The position numbers were made by a program, and so were the translations under genes. Below, piece after piece: positions 25,985 to 36,600 of a stretch of 64,000 bases of DNA. Each line of letters begins with the position of its first letter. Position 1 is the stretch's first letter. The DNA comes from Sipunculus nudus (Eukaryota > Annelida > Sipuncula > Golfingiida > Sipunculidae): the NCBI GenBank assembly GCA_026874595.1, contig CM049307.1:48333678-48397677 (forward strand), read 5' to 3'. The notes beneath the pieces were generated by a model. That model made no database searches. It saw nothing but the letters and a program-made list of their open reading frames with translations, and was not told the DNA's origin.

Positions 25985-26241
25985 GAGCTAGCAGTTCGGT
26001 GGCTCAGGGACAAACATTCGATTAAAATTGTTATGGGGTGACTTGTGCGCCACCGACATGGGTTCGAATCCCGGATCGGCCCAGAATTTTCCCCTGAATA
26101 ATTTGTCTTCGTAACAAAATGGGGGTTTGTCCAATGTGACGGTAAACTTTGTGGCCAAGGGAATAAGCTCACCAGTGTGACTCCTGGGATAATTAGTCTT
26201 GTTCTGATAGCAGAACGTTCATAAGAAGGGGGGGGGGGGGG
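25985..26241 (+). mobile_element. tRNA-derived SINE, family B, copy 1
   Basis: A B box, GGGTTCGAATCCC, lies at about 26060-26072 inside a segment (26039-26122) that is nearly identical to 26320-26403. The shared part is TGACTTGTGCGCCACCGAC, the B box, GGATCGGCCCAG, AATTTTCCCCT and AATTTGTCTTCGTAACAA. The sequence 5' of the shared part differs from copy 2 and has a poorer A box, so this copy may be 5'-altered or chimeric. A downstream body runs to a 14-base G tract at 26228-26241. The minus-strand frame across both copies is the repeat in translation. Confidence 0.7.
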
Positions 26242-26296
26242 TGTTACGGGGTGACATAAAAGCCGACAGAACTGTTTCGCTATTGAAGCTTGCTTT

Positions 26297-26410
26297 TCTA
26301 GCGAAGCGGTTGGTACGCATGACTTGTGCGCCACCGACATGGGTTCGAGTCCCGGATCGGCCCAGAATTTTCCCCTCAACAATTTGTCTTCGTAACAACA
26401 TGCTGTTCGT
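26297..26410 (+). mobile_element. tRNA-derived SINE, family B, copy 2
   Basis: A well-formed tRNA-like head. CTAGCGAAGCGGTTGGTACGC gives the A box, and GGGTTCGAGTCCCGG gives the B box about 40 nt later. It is followed by the same body start as copy 1. The identical block lies 281 bp downstream of the first, with only a handful of differences over about 84 bp. It is truncated after about 26410, where the similarity to copy 1 stops. Confidence 0.75.
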
Positions 26411-26425
26411 AAACAACAAAGACTC

Positions 26426-27969
26426 TTATATTATAAGAAGCTACTAGTAAAAACTAGGACATTTAATCTAGAGATATCTCAACAATCGTCGCAAGAAGGC
26501 TAAAACATCTGAGTGTAAATTTTGTTTGTCTAAAAAAATTCTCCTACCTCATCAAAGCCAAAATTTACTGGAAAAATTGCAAAACGTATGGTACCTGAGG
26601 ATAGAGTTTTTTAAAAACAGTTTCGCATGTTCGAGGTTAAGAATTGTTCGAGAACATATATACAGTTGTCTCGCTTATCTTGAAGTCATAATTTTTTAAA
26701 ACACTGTAGTACAAAAACATAAGTTTAGAATGACTAAGGAACTATGATGAGTCGCGATATAGTCCGCGGCAATCAACCACTTAATATCCAAGTAAATAAG
26801 GAAATTATGAAATTCGACAGAACTGTAAATGTTAAATTTTTAAACAGTCAAATTTCAAAAACTAGCTTTGAAATGGTTAAAAGAGAAACCATGGTACATA
26901 TTAAATCGTAGAAAGGACTGTATCAGCTGCTTACTCTGCCTTATTCCCAGTAATTTCCACTGCCAACTCTACCGATGGCATTTTCACTTCCGCTAATTGC
27001 AGCTGCTTTTCTACGTAGAGAGGTTTCGCCCGGGTTGTGCCTGCTAGCTATTTTTGTAAACTAAGTGCAGTAGGCACTTTTGCTGCCAATTAACCTAGTA
27101 TCAATGGAACGACAATAAAAATCACGTTGAATGAAATTACATGACTTACATAAATTAACTTTCACTGTTCCCTAGGTTTGATAGCATTAGCCTTAAAATA
27201 AATCTTTATCCATATTTTCTCCGAAAGAAGGGTTTCGTTGAATCAAAATGCACCTGCATTATCGGTAATTTGATGAAACTTTAAATATTTAAAAATGAAA
27301 TAACTGACACACGGTTACTCTAGATTAATAAAATACTCTTCCTTCATTTGAGGAGGTACATTTCCCTCTTGACTAGGAACTGTATACTTTCACGTCATGC
27401 ACTCAGTGAGGTGTAAATTCCTCTTCGATAAACGAAAAACGATACTTACATCAATATATAAAATATTAGATGAGGTATCATAAAAATCCTACATTTGGTA
27501 TCTTGTTGAATATTGTACGATAGACTTATTGAGAAATGTAAAGCAGATTACAGAATTCTATTGGTCTTATACCAAAGAAAGTATTCTTAACAAATATATA
27601 TATGGGATATATAACTAAAACAAATATGTATTTGCAGGATTCTAACACCTTTGTAAATGCAATCTCATCCTCCTCTTCTCTCTCATATAATGAGGTATTA
27701 TTTAAAAAGGCTTACATACCCCTCTCCTTACCTTTTTATTCACTTTCAAATTTTTTTCTCTTAAGTATATCAAATAATGCATCTTCTTCTCTCTAATGTT
27801 TATAACACAAATGTGGACACAGAGAATAAACAATTTTATCATGTTTGTTAAAAAAATACTTGTGGAAATATTTAATGCCAATGTAAACCGACTTGAAATA
27901 TCCAAAAACATACTAAAATTATGGATATAGATAAGAATATCCGCAAATATTGAAAAAAATGTGTGGTCA
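26426..27969. other. AT-rich DNA, no gene seen
   Basis: Mostly AT-rich unique sequence. No open frame, RNA motif or repeat worth naming was found by eye. Confidence 0.55.
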
Positions 27970-28175
27970 GTGCCTACAGGTGTGCCTCCGCCAAGAGTCC
28001 AGTCAAACTTTCTATACCCTACACAGAATAGGCCTATGTGTGTCACGGTTCACCACGTTTGGACAACAGCTAAGTAAAAGACGTCAAAGACTGTCCTTAT
28101 TTATGTGACTGCAAACAGACGAACCAACCAAGCAAGTAACCAACCAAATGAAAAACATTCCCTCGCCACCTGGCG
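27970..28175 (-). mobile_element. Interspersed GGAGGTTATG...GCGGAGG element, copy 2
   Basis: Read on the minus strand, CGCCAGGTGGCGAGG leads into an AATGTTTTTCATTTGG segment and a GGTTGGTT/TTGGTTGGTTCG run. CGTCTGTTTGCAG follows, and the far end has CTCTTGGCGGAGGCACACC. The landmark order and orientation match the copies at 25209-25330 and 33463-33686. The inner sequence is diverged. There are no coding frames of note. Confidence 0.55.
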
Positions 28176-28569
28176 CAGCTATTATTTTGTAAACGTCCAA
28201 GAATTCATTTAAGCTTCAGAACGATGCCTGAATAAGCAAAGGTCAGCCATGTGGAAGAATGAACCTGCATGGCTCATAGGCTAATTGCAGCTGCTTTTGA
28301 AAAGTTAAAGAATTTATTATTTCATAATTATACATAATTCATAATTAACTTCAAAGGAAAAACTCTTTGTGAAGAAAAAAACAACTAGTCCTTTGGTCTA
28401 TTAGTTATATTTATGTGAGTAAAACTGGTAATAAATAACTTCAAAGCCCGTAGCGTTATGTCTGCCCGACTAATTCCACTATTCGGACTTATTTACCTGG
28501 AAAGATGAAAAGATCGGGGAATTAATAAGCACCAGTAGAGATTATCAAATGTTCCACTCGGATCTGTAC

Positions 28570-29345
28570 CAGACATGCGGTGATTACGTGGTATATGTAA
28601 TCGATTACGATTACGATTACTCTGACAATAAATGATTACGATTACAATTACGATTACCAAAATAAATTCATGTAATCGATTACGATTACGATTAGTTTAT
28701 GATTACATCAAAAAGTAATCATGATTACAGCCGCGATTACAAACCATAATATTGTCATAAGGTTATGCAAGAATTGTATACTCTAACCTTTATTCAATGC
28801 ATCAAAGAAAAAAAACACAGTATACAGATCCAATAGTTAGTCTCATCAAGATATGAGACAGATAAAATAGTCTGAAGAATATGATTTATATCATTTCAAA
28901 TGCTTGTTGCACATTATAAACATAAGTCTTGATTTTATGATTTCGCAGGGTTGGTCAAAGAAATTTCAACTGCGGGGTAGGGGCGGGTCTTGGCTAAATG
29001 CTGGTTATGCGGGGCAGGGCGTGCTACATGATTGAAATAGGGTTTCTGCGAGTCAAAAATATGATTGTAGTAACAGTGATCACCTTTACCAAAATATAAT
29101 GTCCATGTAATCATCCTCCGCCCTCCCCCACTATTCAGAGAATGATAGTTATATATTGTAAATGAAAAATATTTAAAAGAAATTACAAACTTTGGTTCCA
29201 TTTATGAGTTTACAATAAAATATATCTAAACCTGCTTTAAAATTAACTTATACTGGAAACATACCTTATTCTCTAAAATTTTATACTTAATTGTAATATA
29301 TGTGAAATGTGATGAAGAATATATATTTGAAATATGTCATGCAGA

Positions 29346-29421
<76 letters not shown>

Positions 29422-29953
29422 ATGTATGTGTGTCCCCTGTCATCTCCTCACCCTGGATGATAAATGGACGCCACTGTCAGGAGGTAATTAGCAGGTGAAT
29501 ATTACCTGCCTTTCTATAACTGCTCAGTTGAGCACTTCACCATAGTCTTGACCAAGTTATGATGACTCTACTAAATATGATAGAAATTTAATTTAAAAAT
29601 GCTGATTTTATCTATTCCTCTCTTATTTCACCTCAGAATGCTCACACAAAAAATCCACCTAGCTTCCATTAGATACATGTATTACCTAAGTATGCTATGG
29701 TTGCTGTCAGGAGTCACAACAGCTGCATACTTCAGTTTTTAATCAGTTTTAAACATGAAAGATAAGTGATTAAGGAAACATTAACTGTAGCTCTTTAAAA
29801 TTGGAAAATACAAAAGTAATCAATGTAATCATATCTAATTATCTTGATTACGATTACATTGGGAGAGTAACTGATTACAATTACTTTCCTTTCAAAATAA
29901 ATGTAATCGATTGTAATCAATTACGATTACTGATTACGATTACCCCATGTCTG
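28570..29953. mobile_element. Complete non-autonomous hAT-type element with 8 bp target duplication
   Basis: The element is bounded by a perfect 8 bp direct repeat, ATCTGTAC, at 28562-28569 and 29954-29961. Both ends read CAGACATG inward, with continuing similarity (GCGGTGATTACG and GGGGTAATCGTAATC). An 8 bp duplication and CA(G)-starting termini are hallmarks of the hAT superfamily. Both subterminal zones (28590-28735 and 29812-29946) are dense in GATTAC and its complement GTAATC, the sort of reiterated motif hAT transposases bind. The interior, about 1.1 kb, includes a long AT microsatellite and no transposase-like frame. The 88-codon minus frame at 28935-29201 matches nothing I know. Movement would therefore need a transposase supplied in trans. 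Confidence 0.9.
29349..29415. repeat. (AT)n microsatellite inside the hAT-type element
   Basis: About 33 perfect AT units, located within the interior of the element at 28570-29953. Confidence 0.97.
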
Positions 29954-29961
29954 ATCTGTAC

Positions 29962-32900
29962 ATTTATTTAGTAGTGAATGTAATAACCATCATAGATTCG
30001 CAAACACTAAGTTTACTTCAAGCGCTCACATGCATTAATATGTTTTTATTTATGACCAATCACCGCCGGTCATCATGAGGTCGCAGCCAATCAGATAACT
30101 CTAAACGACCTTACGCCATTTCATGCTCATCCTGCAAAACGTGAAGTATTTATCGTGTTTTTTAAAGTAACCTGTTACCGCCCTGTAGAGCGGCTACATC
30201 TTAATTCATTTTGTTGAAAGTAAACGGGTTATAAATATCATCAAATACATTCAATGTGAGTATGAGAGGGTATATTTAAATTAATCCCTCCTGTAATGAA
30301 GACGAGCTTGATGATACTGGTTTAAAAAAATTATGAGGGAACAGCCATCCAAGCTAACACTTACTCGCTCCACAGGCGCGTCAAATATGGGGACAAACGC
30401 ATTTAAGAAAAGTCGGTTTTTATCAAATATCAAATTTGAAATAATAACGATTTTAGTAAACCGCTCAAATGGTTTACATGAAATAATATCATAAGATAAA
30501 CAGACAAGTAGCAAGCAATCAATGAGTTATGGAAATATATTTATATATATTAATGTCTGACTCATTGGATTTTATGCCATTAGGCCAGTATATACAAAAG
30601 ACCCTTTTTTCGTTGACGCAGATGTAAATTTCATTCCTATTTTTAAAGATTACATTAACAAACCCAGGAAAAGCAAATTTACTTGTTTTCGTCAACCTAA
30701 CAATATTGACATCACTGCCACACGACCTTTAAGAAAAGGTAATAGACCAATGCATGTTATCGCCAGCGGTGCTCAATTGCATATTGTCTCCTCACAGACG
30801 TCGCCTGGGCTCGCCCAGACATGCTAAAATAATTTGCTACTGCTTCTTCAAGCCGGACTGGGAGGATTAGTCGGCGAGTCGTTAGGTGCGGAACTGTAAT
30901 ATATTGAATCAACAATAAAAACGGAAAGAGAAAGCCATGAGAACTGTTTTAGCTGAAACGAAGACTGACGCGAAATCAAATAAACCATTAAAGCATGAAC
31001 GCACAGTGAATATGGGAAAATATTAACCCTTTTTATTTCTTGTTTCAAAGCTTATATAGCTTATATATATGGTATTCGGCTCGGGACTCAAACATGGGTT
31101 TATCAGCTTATGTCTGGGCTGGCTTGCCCGCAGATTTCAGATACTAACATCGCTGTTTGTGACCACACACATGCTTTGTTGTCCAATTTCTGATCGAACA
31201 AAAGAAACACCTATTTCAGGTACATTATACTTAAAACTGCGGGCCTGTATAATATAAACAAGGCTGGATTTAGATGGACACGGAGCGCGCCCTCTGCGAT
31301 TAAAACATCATAGAGAGAGAATAGTGTACGTTTTATACCGAAAGGCAGGGCCGGGTTTTGCGTATCGCACGGTTTTGTTTCCAAAACTTCTGGAAGCGAG
31401 AGACAGCAGTTCTACCAGACCCCCCCCCCCCCCCCAAAAAAAAAAAAAAAAGATTTTGTATCCACCCCTTATAAATGTTTCAGGCGCTACCCGTCATCCC
31501 TGGCCGCCCTTCATATATCACACTGGTAGACTGACAAGAATCGGGATCTCTCTGGTGACAGGGTTATTTTCAACACGCAAGTGGCAGTTGTGTTGATACT
31601 GTTAACAAGCCTTCGCTACCTTCATTAGAAAACATCGGTCACCTTGCGCTGCCGTTCAAATGATTAGCTCCCTTATTATCATGACAAACCCTGCATAATT
31701 CCGCAGATTTCTAATGCCATGTCTACACGAATGTATTTTTGAAGCACTCAGCTTGTGGCTTATTTAATGGACCACAAACAGCGGTGGTCACTGACGGTCG
31801 ACATTTTCCAATACCCTTGATGTCAGTTTATCCGTGAGCGAAAGCCCTCCATATTTTCAAGAGTCTGATTGCTAGGTCTCCCTGTTTGCTTTGGATTGCA
31901 GAACATTCAAGCGTTCATTTCCATACGCCACTTACAATATATTTGGGGTGTTACAGGACCTACTGCCAGAGGGCCTAGACCAGTTTACTTTCCTTGCGTT
32001 GTCTTTGATCAGGCGACAGCTCCCCTGAGTGCCAGTTCCACACACGAACATGTAACTTGTCACATTTAGATTCGGAATATAAAACTTCGGGCCTATGCTG
32101 TATCGTGAAATTAACATTGCATGAATGGAGCACTAGCATTTTATTTTGCTAACGTCGGTATGTATACCCAATTCAGGACATGAGACAAAATTAACGGTTT
32201 TAAAGATACTCAGGTATACATCGATGGAAAAAATTAAAAATCCAGTTATTAATTTCAGCAGCGTCATGCATGCAAGAACGAAGCAAATGATGTTATCAAT
32301 GCAAATCATTTCTAGTTTAGTAAAAAAATAAATAATGATATAAGATGAGCTCCTATTTCCCTTTTAAGTAGTTTTAAGCTGCTTTGGGTAATTTGCAGCG
32401 TGATGGTAACTGCAATCCCTTGATTGTGATATTTTTTTTTAAAACCACTCACATCTAGCATAAAATTGGCTATAACAGTAGGGATTCTCCACATCAAAAC
32501 GCTTTTTATCACTCCTTTATCGATGTATATTTTTGCCTCTCTTGGTACGCAAGGGAAGTTAATGAAAGTCAAGTGATATTAATAATAGAACACCTTGAAT
32601 AATGCATCATGAAAACAGGCAAATCCCAAGGGGGTAAGGTCGGCTGCTCCCTCTCTCGTGGAGTGAAATAGCCTTCAGGGTGAATTGACCTATCCATGAA
32701 CTCTATATGACCTCAATCGCATATTCATTCCATGAATAATCATAAGCATTGGACTAACGATCAACCAATCAGGTGACCTTAAACATTGTCAAGCGTCAAT
32801 CATCCGACAAAAACGAAATTTTGCATAATTTGACAGAGCTCTGTCAAACAGAACACGTGTAGTCTGTAAATACTACCAGTACCCATGTCGGCATGTTTTC

Positions 32901-33101
32901 CGGAATATTTTATTATACGAAGGAGATAGTATAAAAAGTTTCTAGGCTATCGGTTTCGGGAGCCACTCCTCCGACTACCGAGTGAATAATAATGTCTTAC
33001 CTGGCACATAATTCGTATGGGACAAATAATCCAATATATATTGCAACACAGTTCATATATGACTGCGATATAGTAAACAATAGTCAGGTGATACAAGTTG
33101 A
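29962..33101. other. Unique DNA, no gene seen
   Basis: CCAAT boxes occur close together near 30055 and 30091, and another near 32763. None is followed by a convincing TATA box or open frame. Short frames at 30281-31596 and 31869-32117 overlap on opposite strands and lack motifs. Confidence 0.45.
31420..31472 (-). repeat. Poly-C/poly-A tract; reverse copy of the G-rich interspersed motif
   Basis: Sixteen C (31420-31435) are followed by sixteen A and then GATTTTGTATCCACCCCTT. Complemented, this reads AAGGGGTGGATACAAAATC, poly-T, poly-G, which is the layout of the motif at 8931 and 48112 with an expanded T tract. Confidence 0.5.
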
Positions 33102-33149
33102 TGACGTCAGTCAATACGACGTCATGCGCCATCGCCCTTTGTGACGTCA
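33102..33149. promoter_or_regulatory. Cluster of three CRE-type sites
   Basis: TGACGTCA at 33102-33109 and at 33142-33149 are perfect palindromic CREs, the binding site of CREB/ATF-type bZIP proteins. Between them, CGACGTCA at 33117-33124 is one base off. Three sites within 48 bp is far denser than chance. No gene start can be seen beside it, so it is best viewed as a candidate enhancer or an unrecognised promoter. Confidence 0.45.
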
Positions 33150-33462
33150 TTATTATGTTATAATCAGCTCTCGCTACCATGGGCATGGAAGTCCATACGA
33201 GTAGGAGCGTTTTGGGGGCTCATTAAAATAATAAGTTAAAAGGGCGGAGCATTTGGGCTGTGGTGGATCGGTCAATTGGAGAGTTATGCATTGGCAAACA
33301 TAAACTAAAGTAGGAACCATTAAAGAAACACCATGAAACTTCCATAACAAACATTGACAAAACTTAAGAGTCTCAATATTTGAGCCGTTTTGAATGAAGA
33401 CTCCATACTCACAACAATGGTGGTTTCAATGAATGTGCAAAATGAATTTTTAAGAGGTCTAC

Positions 33463-33686
33463 CACTAGAGCGCATACATCCGCCAGGACAAAACAGCATA
33501 CATTCTACTAGATCTGACCCCTGTATCCGGATATGCACCAAAGATTAATAAGGTCTTCTCATGGAACATGTTCAAACCCTCCGAAACAGGTACATTGTGT
33601 TTTTTTTTTCACAATCCTGACCACAGGAACAATCAAACAGACAAATGGACACAGATGAAAACATAACCTCATTTGCGGAAGTAATA
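33463..33686 (-). mobile_element. Interspersed GGAGGTTATG...GCGGAGG element, fullest copy
   Basis: On the minus strand it starts ATTACTTCCGCAAATGAGG, then TTATGTTTTCATCTGTGTCC and a TTTGTCTGTTTGATTG run. A middle part containing CATATCCGGATACAGGGGTC follows. It ends CTGGCGGATGTATGCGCTC. It supplies the middle missing from the copy at 25209-25330. The minus-strand frame that overlaps this interval is not a gene. Confidence 0.6.
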
Positions 33687-36600
33687 TTTATATTATAAAC
33701 CAAAAAGGAAAAAGGAAAACATTACACACGAAATTAGTAAAATTTATGGTCTATTAATTACAGGAATTGATTCAATGAGAACCAGGACAAACATGCAGAC
33801 ACGGGTATAACATAACCATCCAGGCAGCGTTAATTAATAAGCGGAGAATGAGTTATAGAGAAAATAAATTAGCATGAAGCTTAAAAGTATGGTACATCCT
33901 CGAACGGAGTGCAAAATGCTGACTTGAAGCCTTTTGCGTTTAATATAGAACGTGGGCGAGAACCCTCATGCGGCACTTTGTTGTTGACTGAACGGGAAGC
34001 CTTGTTCCCAATTGGTGTTTTATAAACCGTCAACCATAGTTACAAGACATTCAAATTGTATGAAAATTAAACATATAATAAACTGGCATCAAGAGTTAAT
34101 AATACATTTTCTCAACAACAGTAGGTTATGGATATTAGGTATACCGAGTTAACGATGGGTTTTCTTTCGATAGGATCTTGCTTGCTTCCGCCCTGTATTG
34201 TGAACAGTGTACAGGAAGGAGTGCGGTATAAAATCGACAGTCCATAAAATATAAGATAACCTATAGTCTAGCTTATATATCACCAATATACTTTAGAAGT
34301 ATCTCGTGGCTGCTAAGACCAGAATTCATTCTTCAGTGTCACATTGAGTACAAAGGTGATTTAATTTCAACAAAGCCAGACAGAGGTCTAAACACAATTG
34401 TAATGAAAATAAACTTTGTTTTATGTCCAAGGGTATGTTTTGTGGGACAAGACGAGTTCAGTGTCTTTTCGATTTCGCTCGATAGTCTGTAACAATACAG
34501 AAATAGGATAAATTGTAAGCCAGCTGGGTATACCCTATTGTTATATGCTTCGGTCATCCGACGAACCTTCCAACGCATTTGCAACCCCTTCCTTGTACGT
34601 ACAATACGGGGTATCAGTATGCATGGCAGAATAAAGCTCCATTCCTTAAGATGAAGAGAGATATTTATTTTGCGAAAAAAATATTTGTGTATAGCTAACG
34701 TGCTATATTAAATTGATATTATCATTGAAAAAAATGCCATTTGGTATAAGCGTAATGATTAAACTGCAAGATTATGAAAACCAGCATTTAGCATAATGTC
34801 CAATCGTAATTTGTGCTGCCTGAATATTAAACAGGATGCACTGGACAACAGAACTAATCACATCCAATCTAAATAGCAATCTGAAAACGAATAAAAGGAA
34901 AAACAAAGATAGCTTGTAACAAGTTGAATGGACATAGTTGATGTATTAACCTCATGTATACTGAAACAAGCAATTTGATGTATTGAGACTTTTTCCCTTG
35001 AAACATCAGATTCTTTCTATTTAGAAAATGTTGTCTTAAATGATTGATGTTTAACCTTCGGGTTACAGATAACCCACGTAATACACGGTTAAGGCATCAG
35101 AGGGGATATTAATAGTGGAATACCATGACTTTGTTTCTCATGTTGAATGGTTGCGGAAGTGGGACGATGAATCACAATGCTCAGCGTCAAAGTCAAGGTC
35201 GAAACATGCAGGGCAGAAGAAGTTTCTCCAAGTTAACTATAGTGGCGTTGGTTCATTATTGAACGCTGCGAGTTAGAGGATGAAACAAAACTGAAAAAAT
35301 GTGTCCGTGACGTCAGGGTGTTTTTTTAACCGGACTGTCGGCCCCTCGGGCCAGCCAATACTACTCTCGTTTAGTTGGCGGGGGCCAGGGAGTAAGATTA
35401 CATTCTTTTTCGTCGGGAATGACAAAGTTGGAGGCCAGGGCAACTTGTTTTATTGCAAATACCTGATTATATCAAAAGCAAAGGGAGGGATATTGAGCTT
35501 CACTAACAGTAAACTTTTCCTTGAGGGCTAGGCATTAGATAATATCGACTTCGCACCCTCAAGCGCTTACTATTGATACAGACAAGGATGGGTTGACTTC
35601 CCTTTATTACAGAGAGAACTTTCGTCTATGCCCCCGCTATACTGATGCATTTCTTCACTTACTCTTTGCCGTTCTCCATGCGTGTGTTCAAAATGAAGTA
35701 GGGGGCCTTCAATGTGATAAACTATTGTCAAATTTACTTCATAAAATAATTCACCAGATGACAAGGATCCCATGCGAAAATAAAACGGGACCTAGCGTCA
35801 AATACGTCGACCTGAATGGACTCGTGTTTTTTTAGGTATCTAACATTACATATATGATTGAAAATCATTCAAAGGCTTCAGGATCGTGCTCACTGGCGTC
35901 TTAACCTACCTCAAGGGTTCATTATTATACAGTTTGCCATCCCCGAGTGGCCTTTTAATTACGTATCCAATGACATTCGACGTGGTCTCTGCCCCTTAGC
36001 CATATAGGACAAGGACGTAAATCTTTATTTAACGTATCCGTACATGCCATTGACTCTGTTTTCACCGATTACTCATACAATCTGCTATATTATTTAATGT
36101 GTCTTTTATTAAATACATTACAATGTGTTATTACCTGTTTTGTACCTTTGGCCTTGCTGCTAATAGTTCCTTAACTTTACGGGGTTATATTATATTTTTA
36201 TTGCGGCTACGGTCACGTATTTAATATTACTAAATTATTTGCATCCATGCTTAAAGATTTTTATTCACTGTCCCTTTACCTGTAAACCGTTGTAAATAAC
36301 CATTAGCGATTTTATAAAACATCAATCACTGTTTCTTAATCCACGGTAACACATAAATGGGGCTCTTGCTCTGAAATGTCGGCTGATTCCGCTGCTGAAT
36401 TATCAGCCAGCAGTCGACGTGCCCTATAAATAATGTCATTATTCAGTACTTTAAATTTTGGCCATGCCATTTATAACGAATGCCAGTGCCTCGCCAGATA
36501 TAATCACACAAGTTTTAAAAGAAATACTGAAAGAATTAACACATTTACGTTCTTGTCGCATTGTTCTAGTGTTCGGCTTTTCCATCTCAGCTCGGATATG

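Noticed and set aside
26297-26365. Functional tRNA gene
   Set aside because: It has A and B boxes, but the same head is fused to a repeated non-tRNA body, as in a SINE. I could not fold a clean cloverleaf with a convincing anticodon arm by eye.
25981-26382. 133-codon minus-strand frame with an internal repeat
   Set aside because: It spans the two family B SINE copies, and the repeated peptide comes from the repeated SINE block.
28590-29946. GATTAC repeats as a CRISPR array or telomere-like repeat
   Set aside because: The repeats are 6 bp, in both orientations, concentrated in the ends of an element with inverted termini and target duplication. There are no regular spacers.
30050-30220. Promoter with two CCAAT boxes
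   Set aside because: No TATA, start site, downstream exon or CpG-rich context could be tied to it, so I kept it only as a note.
23043-35340. Shared GTTTTTTTAACCGGACTG at about 23048 and 35321
   Set aside because: The match is 18 bp, includes a T run, and the flanks do not align. One such match in 64 kb is not strong evidence of a repeat.
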